Source of the DNA: Phenylobacterium sp. Root1290
GTDB lineage: Bacteria > Pseudomonadota > Alphaproteobacteria > Caulobacterales > Caulobacteraceae
Assembly (NCBI RefSeq): GCF_001425305.1
Contig: NZ_LMEE01000001.1
Location: forward strand, 1,316,183-1,380,182
DNA length: 64,000 nucleotides
Direction of reading: 5' to 3'
The notes beneath the pieces were generated by a model, which was given only the letters and a program-made list of their open reading frames with translations, was not told where the DNA came from and did not search any database. Position numbers and translations under genes: made by a program. Shown here in pieces: positions 18,813 to 27,235 of the stretch; position 1 is the stretch's first letter, and each line of letters starts with the position of its first letter.

Positions 18813-19508
18813 CTAAAGCTCAGGTTCGAAATGGGAGAAAGGCAGCGCCCGGATGTCGTCGGACGTGAAGTCTGGCTTGGTCGGATAGAGCGCCGCATAG
18901 ACCTTCTTGACGAAGGCGAAGTCCTCGGGCGTATCGACGGTCCAGCGCAGCGCGCTCTCGTCATTGGCCTGGACCAGCTCGCCCTGGGTGAAGCGCTCGG
19001 GATTGCGATAGAGGAACGGCGTCACGTGCTCGCGGTCATAGGGATCTTGCGTTTCGCGTCCCGCGATCAGCAGCCCCGCCGCATCGAACACCTCGACGTC
19101 CAGGCCCCGCGGATAGGTCCGATTGCGGCCGTTGGAGCAGTAGTCGACCGCGAGACTGGCCTGCAGCCGCACGCAATCGTCGATGACGCCGGCGTCGGCC
19201 AGCGGACAGTCGGCGGTCAGGCGCACGACTTGGCCGCTCACGCCCAGGGCCTCGATCGCCCCGACATAGCGGCCCAGCACGTCGGCCAGCGGGCCGCGAT
19301 GGACCTCGATCTCGATGCTCTGGAGGAAGCTCGCCAGCCCGTCGTCGCTGGCGTCGTCGCTGGTCGCGACAATCAGGCGCGACAGGGTCGCGCTGCGGCG
19401 CAGGCGCTCGATCTGGCGCTCGACCATCGGCCGCCCCGCCAGCGGCTTCATCACCTTGCCTGGCAGCCGCGACGAACTCATCCGCGCCTGCAGGATCGCG
19501 ACCGCCAT
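18813..19508 (-). CDS. SpsF-type cytidylyltransferase / nucleotidyl transferase
   Basis: 231 residues. N-terminus VAILQARMSSSRLPGKVMKPLAGRPMVERQIERL is the nucleotide-binding signature of SpsF/CMP-sugar transferases (the RLPGK loop binds CTP); downstream VVRLTADCPLADAGVIDDCV holds a metal-binding Asp, and RWTVDTPEDFAFVKKVY is the conserved end of the family. It should activate a sugar acid, plausibly the product of the PseI-like enzyme, as its CMP derivative in place of PseF/NeuA. ATG at 19508. Its start faces a methyltransferase gene on the plus strand across 165 bp. Confidence 0.84.
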   Translation of the reverse strand: MAVAILQARMSSSRLPGKVMKPLAGRPMVERQIERLRRSATLSRLIVATSDDASDDGLASFLQSIEIEVHRGPLADVLGRYVGAIEALGVSGQVVRLTADCPLADAGVIDDCVRLQASLAVDYCSNGRNRTYPRGLDVEVFDAAGLLIAGRETQDPYDREHVTPFLYRNPERFTQGELVQANDESALRWTVDTPEDFAFVKKVYAALYPTKPDFTSDDIRALPFSHFEPEL

Positions 19509-19673
19509 ACCCGCACCCCCGTAACGGCGCGAGGTTAGGGCCAGAGCCTTTCGCCGTCCTTAACCGTATCGTCGCGGCGGCCGGCGCGGTCTTTACGCCG
19601 CAGCCCGGCTCGCGCTACCTCCCGGGGCCGCGGCAAGTCCGTCGCGCCGCTCATCAGTCGAAGAGATTCCGAG

Positions 19674-20540
19674 ATGTTGTCCGACAACGCCCGCGTAATC
19701 GCAGCCCTCGAGAAACAAGCCGCCAAGGGCGCATCGGTCGAGACGATCCTGGCGGGCCTGCGCAAGGAGCTGTCGCTCGACGCCTTTGGCCTGCTGATGA
19801 TCAGCCTGCCGCGCAAGGACCTGCCCGCCCTCTCCAAGCTGCTGCCGCGTATGGCCAGCGACGAGACCCAGCGCAACTTCACCGGCAACGCCGGCGAGGA
19901 CCTGCTGAAGCAGACGGCCAGCTTCGTGCGCGCCCTGGCCTACAACTACGCCGCCCTGCGCAACCGCTCGCTCTCCGACGCCAAGATCCTCGACTATGGC
20001 TGCGGCTACGGCCGGATCACGCGAATGATGTACTACTATACCGACCCGGCGAACCTGTGGTCGGTCGATCCGTGGGACGTGGCGATCGACTTCTGCCGCG
20101 AGGCGGGAATGCTCGGCAACCTGGCGCAGTCGGATTACCTGCCCAAGAGCCTGCCGGCTCCGGAAAAGGGCATCGACGTGATGTTCGCTTTCTCGGTGTT
20201 CACCCACACCTCGCGCTCGGCGACCGACGCGGCGCTCTCGGCGATGCGCAAGCACATCGCCGACGACGGTCTGCTGGCGATCACCATCCGTGCGCCGGAA
20301 TACTGGGAGGCCGATCCGCAATACGCCGCCGACGCCAAGCGCCTGCAGGCGCTGCACGCCAAGGAAGGCTTCGCCTACGTCCCGCACCTGCGCGACACCG
20401 TCGAGGGAGAGGCCACCTATGGCGACACCTCGATGACCCTCGACTTCCTGGCCGCCAACTATCCCGACTGGAAGATCGTGCAGACCGACTGGTCGCTGGC
20501 CGACGTCCACCAGCGCTACGTCTTCCTGCAGCCCGCCTAA
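19674..20540 (+). CDS. class I SAM-dependent methyltransferase
   Basis: 288 residues. A helical N-terminal portion of about 95 residues (LSDNARVIAALEKQAAKGAS...) precedes the methyltransferase core: motif I ILDYGCGYGRITRMMYYYT (about residue 105), acidic SVDPWD, and VMFAFSVFTHTSRSATDAALSAMRKHIADDGLLAITIR. The N-terminal extension resembles those of methyltransferases encoded in flagellin-glycosylation or polysaccharide loci. Substrate unknown. Its promoter must lie in the 165-bp spacer shared with the SpsF-like gene; convergent with recQ, only 6 bp apart. Confidence 0.8.
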   Translation: MLSDNARVIAALEKQAAKGASVETILAGLRKELSLDAFGLLMISLPRKDLPALSKLLPRMASDETQRNFTGNAGEDLLKQTASFVRALAYNYAALRNRSLSDAKILDYGCGYGRITRMMYYYTDPANLWSVDPWDVAIDFCREAGMLGNLAQSDYLPKSLPAPEKGIDVMFAFSVFTHTSRSATDAALSAMRKHIADDGLLAITIRAPEYWEADPQYAADAKRLQALHAKEGFAYVPHLRDTVEGEATYGDTSMTLDFLAANYPDWKIVQTDWSLADVHQRYVFLQPA

Positions 20541-20546
20541 GGGCCG

Positions 20547-22412
20547 CTAGACGTCCATTCCGCGCAGCACGGCCAGCACCGCCTCGCCGTAGCGCTGCAG
20601 CTTGCCTTCGCCGACGCCCGAGATCGCGCCCAGCGCAGGCAGGTCGCCCGGCTTGCGCCCGGCGATCTCCGCCAGGGTCCGGTCGTGGAAGATCACGTAC
20701 GGCGGCAGGTGCTGGCGGGCCGCCTCGTCGCGGCGCCAGGCGCGCAGCGCCTCGAAGATCGGCTGATCGTGCGGCTCGACGGAGGCTGGCGCGGCCCCGC
20801 CCTTGCGCCGGCTGCTGGTCCGTGCCCGAGGCTCCGGCTCATGCGGCTTGCGCAGCGAAACCTGGCGCTCGCCGCGATAGATCGCCTTCACCCCGTCGGC
20901 GTCGCCCAGCCCGATCAGCGGCCGCCCGTCATTGGGGTCCTCGCGCAGCAGCCCGTCGAACAGCAGCTGGTCAATCAGGTCGCGCCATGCGATGGCGCTC
21001 AGCTCCTGGCCGATTCCGAACGTGGTCAGGCCCGCCTCGAACCCCGACGGGTCCTTGGTCTTGCCCAGCAGGTGATCGACCAGACGCCCGCGCCCGAACC
21101 GGCCGCCCATGCGGTGCACCGCCGACAGCGCCATCTGCGCGGGCCGGCTCGCATCCACCGTCTCCACCTCGCCCAGGCACAGGTCGCACTGACCGCAGGC
21201 CTTCACCCCCTCCTCGCCGAAGTAGCGGCGCACAGCGGCGGCGCGGCAGGTCGTGCCGTCCAGCATGGCGTAGAGCTGGCGGACCTTGCGGCCCTGGACC
21301 TGCTTGACGCTTTCGTCGACGTCGCGGCCGTCCAACCGCCGGAACGCCCAGGCCATGTCGGCTGAGCCATAGAGGGTGATGCCCTCGGCCGGATCGCCGT
21401 CGCGTCCGGCGCGGCCGATCTCCTGCCAATAGGCCTCGATCGAGGCCGGCGGATCGGCGTGGATCACATAGCGCACGTCGGGCTTGTCGACGCCCATGCC
21501 GAAGGCGATGGTCGCGACCATCACCGCCTCGTCGGCCTCGAGGAACTTCTCCAGCCGGTCGGCGCGGACGTTCTTGTCCAGGCCCGCGTGATAGGCCAGG
21601 GCAGGAACCCCCGCCCCGCGCAGCGCCTCGGCCAGCTTGTCGACCCCATCGCGCGAGCCGGCATAGACCACGCCCGAGCGCCCCGGCCGCGCGGCGACCA
21701 GTTCCAGCACTCGTTTGTGGCCTGCGCCCCGCTTGCGCTCGGCCGACAGCGCCAGCTCCGGCCGCGCGAAGCTGGCCACGAACTCAGCCGAGTCCTCCAG
21801 CCGCAATTCGGCGCGGATGTCCTCGCGGGTCCGATTGTCGGCGGTGGCGGTGACCGCCAGCCGCGGCACGCCCGGAAAGATGTCGGCCAGCCGACCCAGC
21901 ATCCGGTATTCGGGCCGGAAGTCGTGGCCCCACTGGCTCACGCAGTGCGCCTCGTCGATGGCCAGCAGCGCCAGCGGAACCCGCGACAGGCGCTCCAGCA
22001 TCGAGGGCTGCATCAAGCCTTCCGGCGAGATGTAGAGCAGGTCCAGCTCGCCGCGGTCGATCCGCTCCCAGGTCTCGGCCCGCTCCCAGGCCTCGCCGGT
22101 GGAGTCGAGCTTGGCGGCGGCGACACCCGATTGCTGCAGGCCCGCCACCTGGTCGGTCATCAGCGCGATCAGCGGCGAAACCACCAGGCCCAGGCCGGGG
22201 CGCATCATGGCGGGGATCTGGTAGCAGACGCTCTTGCCGCCGCCGGTCGGCAGCACGGCCATGGCGCTGCGTCCGGCCAGAACCTCGGCGATCACCTCGG
22301 CCTGCCGCCCCCGAAAATCGGGATGCCCGAAGGTGCGGCGCAGGATCTCCCGCGCACCGTCCAGGTTCGGCGTTTCGTCGAGTTCAAACCGCGGCGCGAG
22401 GGAGGCGACCAT
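20547..22412 (-). CDS. recQ: ATP-dependent DNA helicase RecQ
   Basis: 621 residues, 3'-5' helicase of recombination and fork repair. Walker A AVLPTGGGKSVCYQIPA (about residue 55), DEAH box LALLAIDEAHCVSQWGHDFRPEY, ARGS-like VTATADNRTREDI, helicase motif VI IEAYWQEIGRAGRDG, then the RecQ-Ct zinc site (CRAAAVRRYFGE...ACGQCDLC), a winged-helix segment and a single C-terminal HRDC domain (about residues 540-615). A Lys/Arg-rich linker (PEPRARTSSRRKGG) separates RQC and HRDC. ATG at 22412. Length is normal for the family. Confidence 0.95.
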   Translation of the reverse strand: MVASLAPRFELDETPNLDGAREILRRTFGHPDFRGRQAEVIAEVLAGRSAMAVLPTGGGKSVCYQIPAMMRPGLGLVVSPLIALMTDQVAGLQQSGVAAAKLDSTGEAWERAETWERIDRGELDLLYISPEGLMQPSMLERLSRVPLALLAIDEAHCVSQWGHDFRPEYRMLGRLADIFPGVPRLAVTATADNRTREDIRAELRLEDSAEFVASFARPELALSAERKRGAGHKRVLELVAARPGRSGVVYAGSRDGVDKLAEALRGAGVPALAYHAGLDKNVRADRLEKFLEADEAVMVATIAFGMGVDKPDVRYVIHADPPASIEAYWQEIGRAGRDGDPAEGITLYGSADMAWAFRRLDGRDVDESVKQVQGRKVRQLYAMLDGTTCRAAAVRRYFGEEGVKACGQCDLCLGEVETVDASRPAQMALSAVHRMGGRFGRGRLVDHLLGKTKDPSGFEAGLTTFGIGQELSAIAWRDLIDQLLFDGLLREDPNDGRPLIGLGDADGVKAIYRGERQVSLRKPHEPEPRARTSSRRKGGAAPASVEPHDQPIFEALRAWRRDEAARQHLPPYVIFHDRTLAEIAGRKPGDLPALGAISGVGEGKLQRYGEAVLAVLRGMDV

Positions 22413-22478
22413 CCGATGGCTTATGGCCTGCGTCGGCGGTCAGGGCCATGGGGAATGGCGCCGCGCCGCGTGCGCCGG

Positions 22479-23090
22479 CTACTCGGCCGCGGCCCCAGGT
22501 CTGCGCAGCAGTCCTTCCATCAAGGCCCGGAACACCGGAACGGCCTTGCGGGACGCCGCCTCGGCGTCAGGGGCGTTGGCGATCCACATGGCGGCGTCTG
22601 TCGAAGCGCCGGAGATCAACCGCGCGGCGACATCGGCGTCGATGTCGTCCTTCACCGTTCCATCCGCCTGCAGCTGCTCCAGATTGGCTCGGATCGTGGC
22701 GATGCAACCGTCGGCGCTGGGCCAGCCTGACGGGTCGCCAAGCACCGCCGGGCCGTCGCGCAGTATGATCCGCTGGATCTCCGGCTCCAGCGCCATCTCG
22801 ACGTATCCGATGTTCTCCAGCACGAAGCCTTCCCACGGGGTGGTCGCCGCGGCGGAGATCGCCTTGAGCCGTTCGGCCATCTCGGAGTCGATCTGGCTCA
22901 CCACCGCCTCCAGAAGGCCCTTCTTGTCGCCGAAGTGGTGATAGAGCGCGCCCCGCGTCAGGCCGGCCTCGGCCGTAAAATCGTCCATCGAGGCGTCGGC
23001 ATAGCCCAGTTCGCCAAACGCCTTGCGCCCGGCGGCGATCAGCTTGGCGCGGGTTTCGGCGATCATCTCGGGGCGCGATCTTCGCGTCAT
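22479..23090 (-). CDS. TetR-family repressor
   Basis: 203 residues. The helix-turn-helix is FGELGYADASMDDFTAEAGLTRGALYHHFGDKKGLLEAVV (about residues 22-61), typical of TetR proteins with the YHHF end; the C-terminal half is the variable ligand-binding domain. ATG at 23090 (MTRRSRPEM) chosen over a longer form beginning at 23159, which would run through the operators. It is divergent from an MFS transporter, and two matching palindromes lie between them, so it most likely represses both its own gene and the exporter until a ligand binds. Confidence 0.9.
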   Translation of the reverse strand: MTRRSRPEMIAETRAKLIAAGRKAFGELGYADASMDDFTAEAGLTRGALYHHFGDKKGLLEAVVSQIDSEMAERLKAISAAATTPWEGFVLENIGYVEMALEPEIQRIILRDGPAVLGDPSGWPSADGCIATIRANLEQLQADGTVKDDIDADVAARLISGASTDAAMWIANAPDAEAASRKAVPVFRALMEGLLRRPGAAAE

Positions 23091-23125
23091 CTGAAACTCC
23101 GGGCAAAAAGCGGCGGCGGCCATTG

Positions 23126-23172
23126 ACATACGCAACGTATGTAACCACCTCGCCGACATACGAAGCGTATGT
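23126..23172. promoter_or_regulatory. twin TetR operators
   Basis: Two 17-bp palindromes of the same design: ACATACGCAACGTATGT (23126-23142) and ACATACGAAGCGTATGT (23156-23172), each a 7-bp inverted repeat with a 3-bp centre; the arms are identical and the centres are 30 bp apart, close to three helical turns. TTGACA at 23123-23128 overlaps the first operator and could be the -35 element of the MFS gene. The repressor gene begins 35 bp to the left. Confidence 0.9.
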
Positions 23173-23215
23173 AGGACTTTGGAACATGCGCCGCCATCAT
23201 GGAAAGGCCAGGGCC

Positions 23216-24433
23216 ATGCCCAATCCCTATCGCGAAATCTTCCGGGCGCCCGGGACCAAGGGGTTCGCCGCCGCCGGCTTCGTGGCGCGGCTTCCGATCG
23301 CCATGGCCCCCATCGGGATCGTCACCATGCTGTCCCAGGCCCGCGGCGAGTACTGGCTTGCGGGAGCGGTCGCCGCCGTCTTCACGCTCACCAATGCGTT
23401 CGCCGCGCCGCAGATTTCGCGTCTCGTCGACCGTTTCGGTCAAAGCCGGCTCCTGGCGCCGACGGCGGCGATCTCCGTCCTGGCGTTCGGCGCCCTGATC
23501 CTCGCCTCTCGGCTGGACTGGCCGACCTGGACCCTGTTCGCGTCGGCGCTGCTCGCGGCCGCCATGCCCAGCATACCGGCCATGGTGCGAGCGCGGTGGA
23601 CCGAGATCTTCCGCGACCGGCCCGAGCTGAACACCGCCTTCGCGTTTGAATCGGTCGCCGACGAACTGGTCTACATCGCCGGCGCGTCGCTCTCGGTCGG
23701 CCTCAGCGTGGCCGTCTTCCCCGAAGCCGGGCTTCTGGCCTCGACCATTTTCCTGGCCGCTGGAATGACCGCATTCGTGCTCCAGCGCGCAACAGAACCG
23801 AAGGTCAGGGCGACCTCGACGCGATCGCGCACATCGGCCATCGCCCTGCGGCCAGTCCAGATCATCACCGCCGCCCTGATCTTCGTCGGCGCGATCTTCG
23901 CGACCGCCGAGGTCAGCACCGTCGCCCTGACGAGGGAGCTCGGCCAACCTGACGCCGCCAGCCTGGTGATCGGCGTGTACGCGCTCGGCTCCTTCATCGT
24001 CGGACTGATCATTGGAGCCTTGAACCTGAAGGTTCCCCTGCACCGCCAACTGCTGGCCGCGCTGGGCGTCGTGCTGCTGACTACCCTGCCCCTGCTGCTG
24101 GCCGGCAGCGTGCCCGTGCTGGCCGGCGCGATCTTTCTCAGCGGCGTGGCGATCTCGCCGACCTTCATCACCGCCTTCGGCCTGATCGAGCGACGCGTGC
24201 CGCCCGAGGCGCTGACCGAGGGCGTGACCTGGGTGATGACCGGCATCGGCATCGGGATGGCGCTGGGGGCTTTCGTCTCCGGGTTGGTCGTCGACGCCTT
24301 CGGCCCCCGCAGCGGCTTCTGGGTGTCGGTGGTCGCGGCGAGTTCGGCTCTGCTGATCGTCACCCTGGGCCAACGCGTCCTGGGCGAGAGCCGGGTCGAC
24401 GCCGCAGGCGCAAGCCCCGTCCCGGCGGAATGA
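23216..24433 (+). CDS. MFS transporter controlled by TetR
   Basis: 405 residues, about 12 hydrophobic segments, major facilitator superfamily. N-terminus PNPYREIFRAPGTKGFAAAGFVARLPIAMAPIGIVTMLSQ is typical of a group of actinobacterial and proteobacterial exporters; the loop RLVDRFGQSRLL follows helix 2. Substrate unknown, but divergent pairing with a TetR repressor and twin operators fits an inducible efflux pump. ATG at 23216 has GGAAAGG upstream; ATG 23186 is an alternative that would add ten basic residues. Convergent with the D-aminoacylase-type gene, 11 bp apart. Confidence 0.86.
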   Translation: MPNPYREIFRAPGTKGFAAAGFVARLPIAMAPIGIVTMLSQARGEYWLAGAVAAVFTLTNAFAAPQISRLVDRFGQSRLLAPTAAISVLAFGALILASRLDWPTWTLFASALLAAAMPSIPAMVRARWTEIFRDRPELNTAFAFESVADELVYIAGASLSVGLSVAVFPEAGLLASTIFLAAGMTAFVLQRATEPKVRATSTRSRTSAIALRPVQIITAALIFVGAIFATAEVSTVALTRELGQPDAASLVIGVYALGSFIVGLIIGALNLKVPLHRQLLAALGVVLLTTLPLLLAGSVPVLAGAIFLSGVAISPTFITAFGLIERRVPPEALTEGVTWVMTGIGIGMALGAFVSGLVVDAFGPRSGFWVSVVAASSALLIVTLGQRVLGESRVDAAGASPVPAE

Positions 24434-24444
24434 TCGCTCTGCGG

Positions 24445-26184
24445 CTACTCAGCCGCGATCGCCGCCGGGGCCGCCTGCGCGCCGCGCAGCAGCCGGCCGG
24501 GCAAGGCCCCGGTCGGCTCGCCGTCGCGATAGGTCACCTCGCCCGCCACGATGGTCGCCACATAGCCTTCGGCCCGCTGGATCAGCCGTCGCCCGCCGGC
24601 CGGCAGGTCGTAGGCCACCCGCGGCGACTCCAGGCTCAGGCGCTCATAGTCGATGACGTTGAGGTCGGCGCGGTAGCCGGGCGCCACCAGGCCCCGGTCG
24701 TGCAGGCCCAGCGCCGCGGCGGTGTCGTGGCTCTGCATCCGCACCATGGTCTCCAGCGGCAGCTTGGGTCCGCGCGTGCGATCCCGCGTCCACAGCGTCA
24801 GGTTCGAGGTCGGGAACGAGCCGTCGCAAATCATCCCCACATGCGCCCCGCCGTCCGACAGCCCCGGCACGGTGTCCGGGTGGCTCAGCATCTCGAACGA
24901 TGGGTCCAGCGAGCCGCCCGCATAGTTGAGGAACGGCAGGTACAGCATCCCGCGCCCGCCGTTGGTCAGCATGTGCTCCAGCGCCAGCTCCTCGGGCCGC
25001 ACGCCGCGGGCGTCAGCCAGGGCCAGCACCGTGCGGTCGGGGGTCTGCTCGTAGTCCGGCGTCTCGCCCATCAGGAACATGACCTTCCAGTTCTGGGTCA
25101 TGTTGGCGGCGAAGGCGGCCGAGGCCTGGCTGCCCTCGCTCAGCAGCTGGGCGCGGAATGTGGGATCAGCCAGCTTCGCCGCGCGCTCGGCCAACGGCTG
25201 GCCGGCGATCGCCTTGTAGCTCGGATAGTGGGTGAACGGATTGAGCGTCAGCTCCAGCCCGAACAGCACCCCGACCGGCCGCCCGCAGACCTGGGCGCGC
25301 ATCGGCAGTCCGGCCGCGCTGGCCTCCTCCAGCCGGTCGAGCAACAGCCGCCACTGAGCCGGCTGGATCGGGCTCTGCACCAGCGAGAACGACAGCGGTC
25401 GCCCCGAGGTCTCGACGATCCGCCGCAACATGGCGAACTCGGCCTCCGGATCGCCGAAGTCGGAGACGAACTGCAGCGCGCCCTTGCCCGCCGCCGCCAG
25501 TCCCATGGCGATCCCGGTCAGCTCGTCCTCGGAGGCGGTCAGGGTCGGGGTCGGCTGGCCGTCGCTGGTCCGGTGGTTGAGCGTCCTCGAGGTGGAAAAG
25601 CCCAGCGCCCCGGCCTCGACCGCGCCCTTGGCGATGGCGGCCATCGCGGCGATGTCGGCCGGCGTCGCGTCTTCACGGTTGGCGCCGCGCTCGCCCATCA
25701 CGAACACCCGCAGCGCCGCATGCGGCAACTGCGCGCCGATGTCGACGTCGAAGCTTCGCCCGTCCAGGCTGTCGAGATAGTCGGGAAAGCTCTCCCAGTT
25801 CCAGGGCAGGCCCTCGGTCAGCACCGGGAATGGGATGTCCTCGACGCCCTCCATCAGCCGCACCAGCCGGTCGTGGTCGGCGGGCTTGCAGGGCGCGAAG
25901 CCGACCCCGCAGTTGCCCATCACCACCGTCGTCACCCCGTGCCAGGACGAGGGCTGCATGTGGCGGTCCCAGGTCGCCTGGCCGTCGTAATGGGTGTGAA
26001 TGTCGACAAAGCCCGGCGTCACCAGCTTGCCGCGGGCGTCGATCTCTTCGGCCCCGGCGCCGGCGACCTTTCCGACCTGGACGATCAGCCCGTCCTTGAC
26101 CGCGACGTCGGCCTCGAACGCCTTCCCGCCCGAGCCGTCCACGAGCATGCCGCCCCGGATGACGAGGTCATAGGCCCGTTCCAT
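24445..26184 (-). CDS. N-acyl-D-amino-acid deacylase family amidohydrolase
   Basis: 579-residue amidohydrolase (Amidohydro_3 / D-aminoacylase group). Metal-binding start [22 protein letters not shown] (about residues 53-74), [17 protein letters not shown] with the bridging cysteine seen in D-aminoacylases, [12 protein letters not shown], and the late Asp motif [14 protein letters not shown] (about residue 450). The family removes acyl groups from N-acyl-D-amino acids or opens related amides with one or two zinc ions; this longer type also includes proteins of unknown substrate. GGGAGAG precedes ATG 26184. It stands alone between the MFS exporter and the lipoprotein pair. Confidence 0.85.
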   Translation of the reverse strand: MERAYDLVIRGGMLVDGSGGKAFEADVAVKDGLIVQVGKVAGAGAEEIDARGKLVTPGFVDIHTHYDGQATWDRHMQPSSWHGVTTVVMGNCGVGFAPCKPADHDRLVRLMEGVEDIPFPVLTEGLPWNWESFPDYLDSLDGRSFDVDIGAQLPHAALRVFVMGERGANREDATPADIAAMAAIAKGAVEAGALGFSTSRTLNHRTSDGQPTPTLTASEDELTGIAMGLAAAGKGALQFVSDFGDPEAEFAMLRRIVETSGRPLSFSLVQSPIQPAQWRLLLDRLEEASAAGLPMRAQVCGRPVGVLFGLELTLNPFTHYPSYKAIAGQPLAERAAKLADPTFRAQLLSEGSQASAAFAANMTQNWKVMFLMGETPDYEQTPDRTVLALADARGVRPEELALEHMLTNGGRGMLYLPFLNYAGGSLDPSFEMLSHPDTVPGLSDGGAHVGMICDGSFPTSNLTLWTRDRTRGPKLPLETMVRMQSHDTAAALGLHDRGLVAPGYRADLNVIDYERLSLESPRVAYDLPAGGRRLIQRAEGYVATIVAGEVTYRDGEPTGALPGRLLRGAQAAPAAIAAE

Positions 26185-26275
26185 GGCGCTCTCCCTGATG
26201 CCGTCTTGTGATCGACGTTCAGGAGCGATTACCCGCCCTAGGAGGCGCTCAGGTCAAGGGCGCCGTTGCGGCAGC

Positions 26276-26758
26276 CTACTTCCCCTCGCCCTCGCGCGGA
26301 CGCTCGGAGGTCTTGGCGGCGCAGCCCTTGTAGGTGGTCCCGCCCAGAGCGACCTCAGCCGCCAACGGATACTTGAGGTCCGACATGCCGTCGGAACAGC
26401 CCGGCTGCTCGCTGAGCGTAACCTTGATCGGCTTGTCGCCGGCGGCGCTTTCCCACACCGCCTTGCCGCCCGCCAGGGTCATGCCTTTGTTCGGGAAGGT
26501 GACGTTCGCGTCCGGGGTGGAGAAGCCGATCTGCGTCTCGCGGATTTGCACGCCCCAGAACGGCTCGGTCCCATGGGCGTCGATGTCGCCCTTGAACGCG
26601 TCGGGCGTCGGCGGCTCAGCCGGCGCCGCAGCTGGAACGGCCGGAGCGGCCGGCGCAGCCGGAGCGTCGGCCGGCGGCTGGGCAGGCGAGCCGTCGGGCG
26701 CCTGCGGCTGACAGGCGGCCAGCGAGACGGCGGCGAGAGCCAGGAGGACAGCGCGCAT
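26276..26758 (-). CDS. COG3650-type lipoprotein, copy 1
   Basis: 160 residues. Lipoprotein signal MRAVLLALAAVSLAACQPQ gives lipobox LAAC with acylated Cys16. A Pro/Ala-rich linker (about residues 17-53) leads to a globular domain with GDIDAHGTEPFWGVQI and CSDGMSDLKYPLAAEVALGGTTYKGCA, the pattern of an uncharacterised membrane/lipoprotein family (COG3650). The two cysteines could form a disulfide. It lies 15 bp downstream of a paralogue (copy 2) and is probably co-transcribed. Function unknown; an envelope role is likely because of the lipid anchor. Confidence 0.8.
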   Translation of the reverse strand: MRAVLLALAAVSLAACQPQAPDGSPAQPPADAPAAPAAPAVPAAAPAEPPTPDAFKGDIDAHGTEPFWGVQIRETQIGFSTPDANVTFPNKGMTLAGGKAVWESAAGDKPIKVTLSEQPGCSDGMSDLKYPLAAEVALGGTTYKGCAAKTSERPREGEGK

Positions 26759-26773
26759 CGAAGGGTCCTTTCG

Positions 26774-27214
26774 CTAGTGGTTCGCCACCCGACCCTGCAG
26801 GCGCGAGGCGCAGCCCTGCAAGGTGGTCTCGCCGAACGTGACCATGGCCACATACGGATAGAGCAGGTCGGAGGTTCCGTCCCGGCACTGTCCCTCATCC
26901 AGCAGAGTGACGATCAGAGCTTGGCCGTCCACCGTCGTCGACCAGACCGCACGGTCCTCCTCGCCCAGCATGCCGGGATTGTCGACCACCACCGGGGCGC
27001 GGCCGTCTTGATTCAGGGTCAGCTTGTCGGCGCGGATCTTCAGCGACCAGGACGGGCGCGTGCCGGCTGCATCGATGTCGCCCACGAACAGGTTCTGCGG
27101 GGGCGGCGGCGCGTCGACATGCTCGTCGTCGCCGCCCTGCCGTTGGCAGGCGCTCAGCGCCAGGACGGCGACTGCGGCAACAAGGGCGCGTCGTATGATG
27201 GCGTCCGTACGCAT
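26774..27214 (-). CDS. COG3650-type lipoprotein, copy 2
   Basis: 146 residues, paralogue of the downstream gene. Signal MRTDAIIRRALVAAVAVLALSACQRQ gives lipobox LSAC (Cys23). The body repeats the family pattern: GDIDAAGTRPSWSLKIR, CRDGTSDLLYPYVAMVTFG, TTLQGCASRL, so the EPFW of copy 1 is RPSW here. The ATG at 27214 was chosen by the signal peptide; the same frame stays open far upstream but that part is antisense to the methyltransferase gene and is not coding. Only 21 bp separate this start from the start of the divergent methyltransferase gene. Confidence 0.8.
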   Translation of the reverse strand: MRTDAIIRRALVAAVAVLALSACQRQGGDDEHVDAPPPPQNLFVGDIDAAGTRPSWSLKIRADKLTLNQDGRAPVVVDNPGMLGEEDRAVWSTTVDGQALIVTLLDEGQCRDGTSDLLYPYVAMVTFGETTLQGCASRLQGRVANH

Positions 27215-27235
27215 GACGGTTAAACTTCCCTGCAG

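Noticed and set aside
24430-26211. 593-codon open frame on the plus strand
   Set aside because: Antisense to the D-aminoacylase-type gene, which has clear metal-binding motifs.
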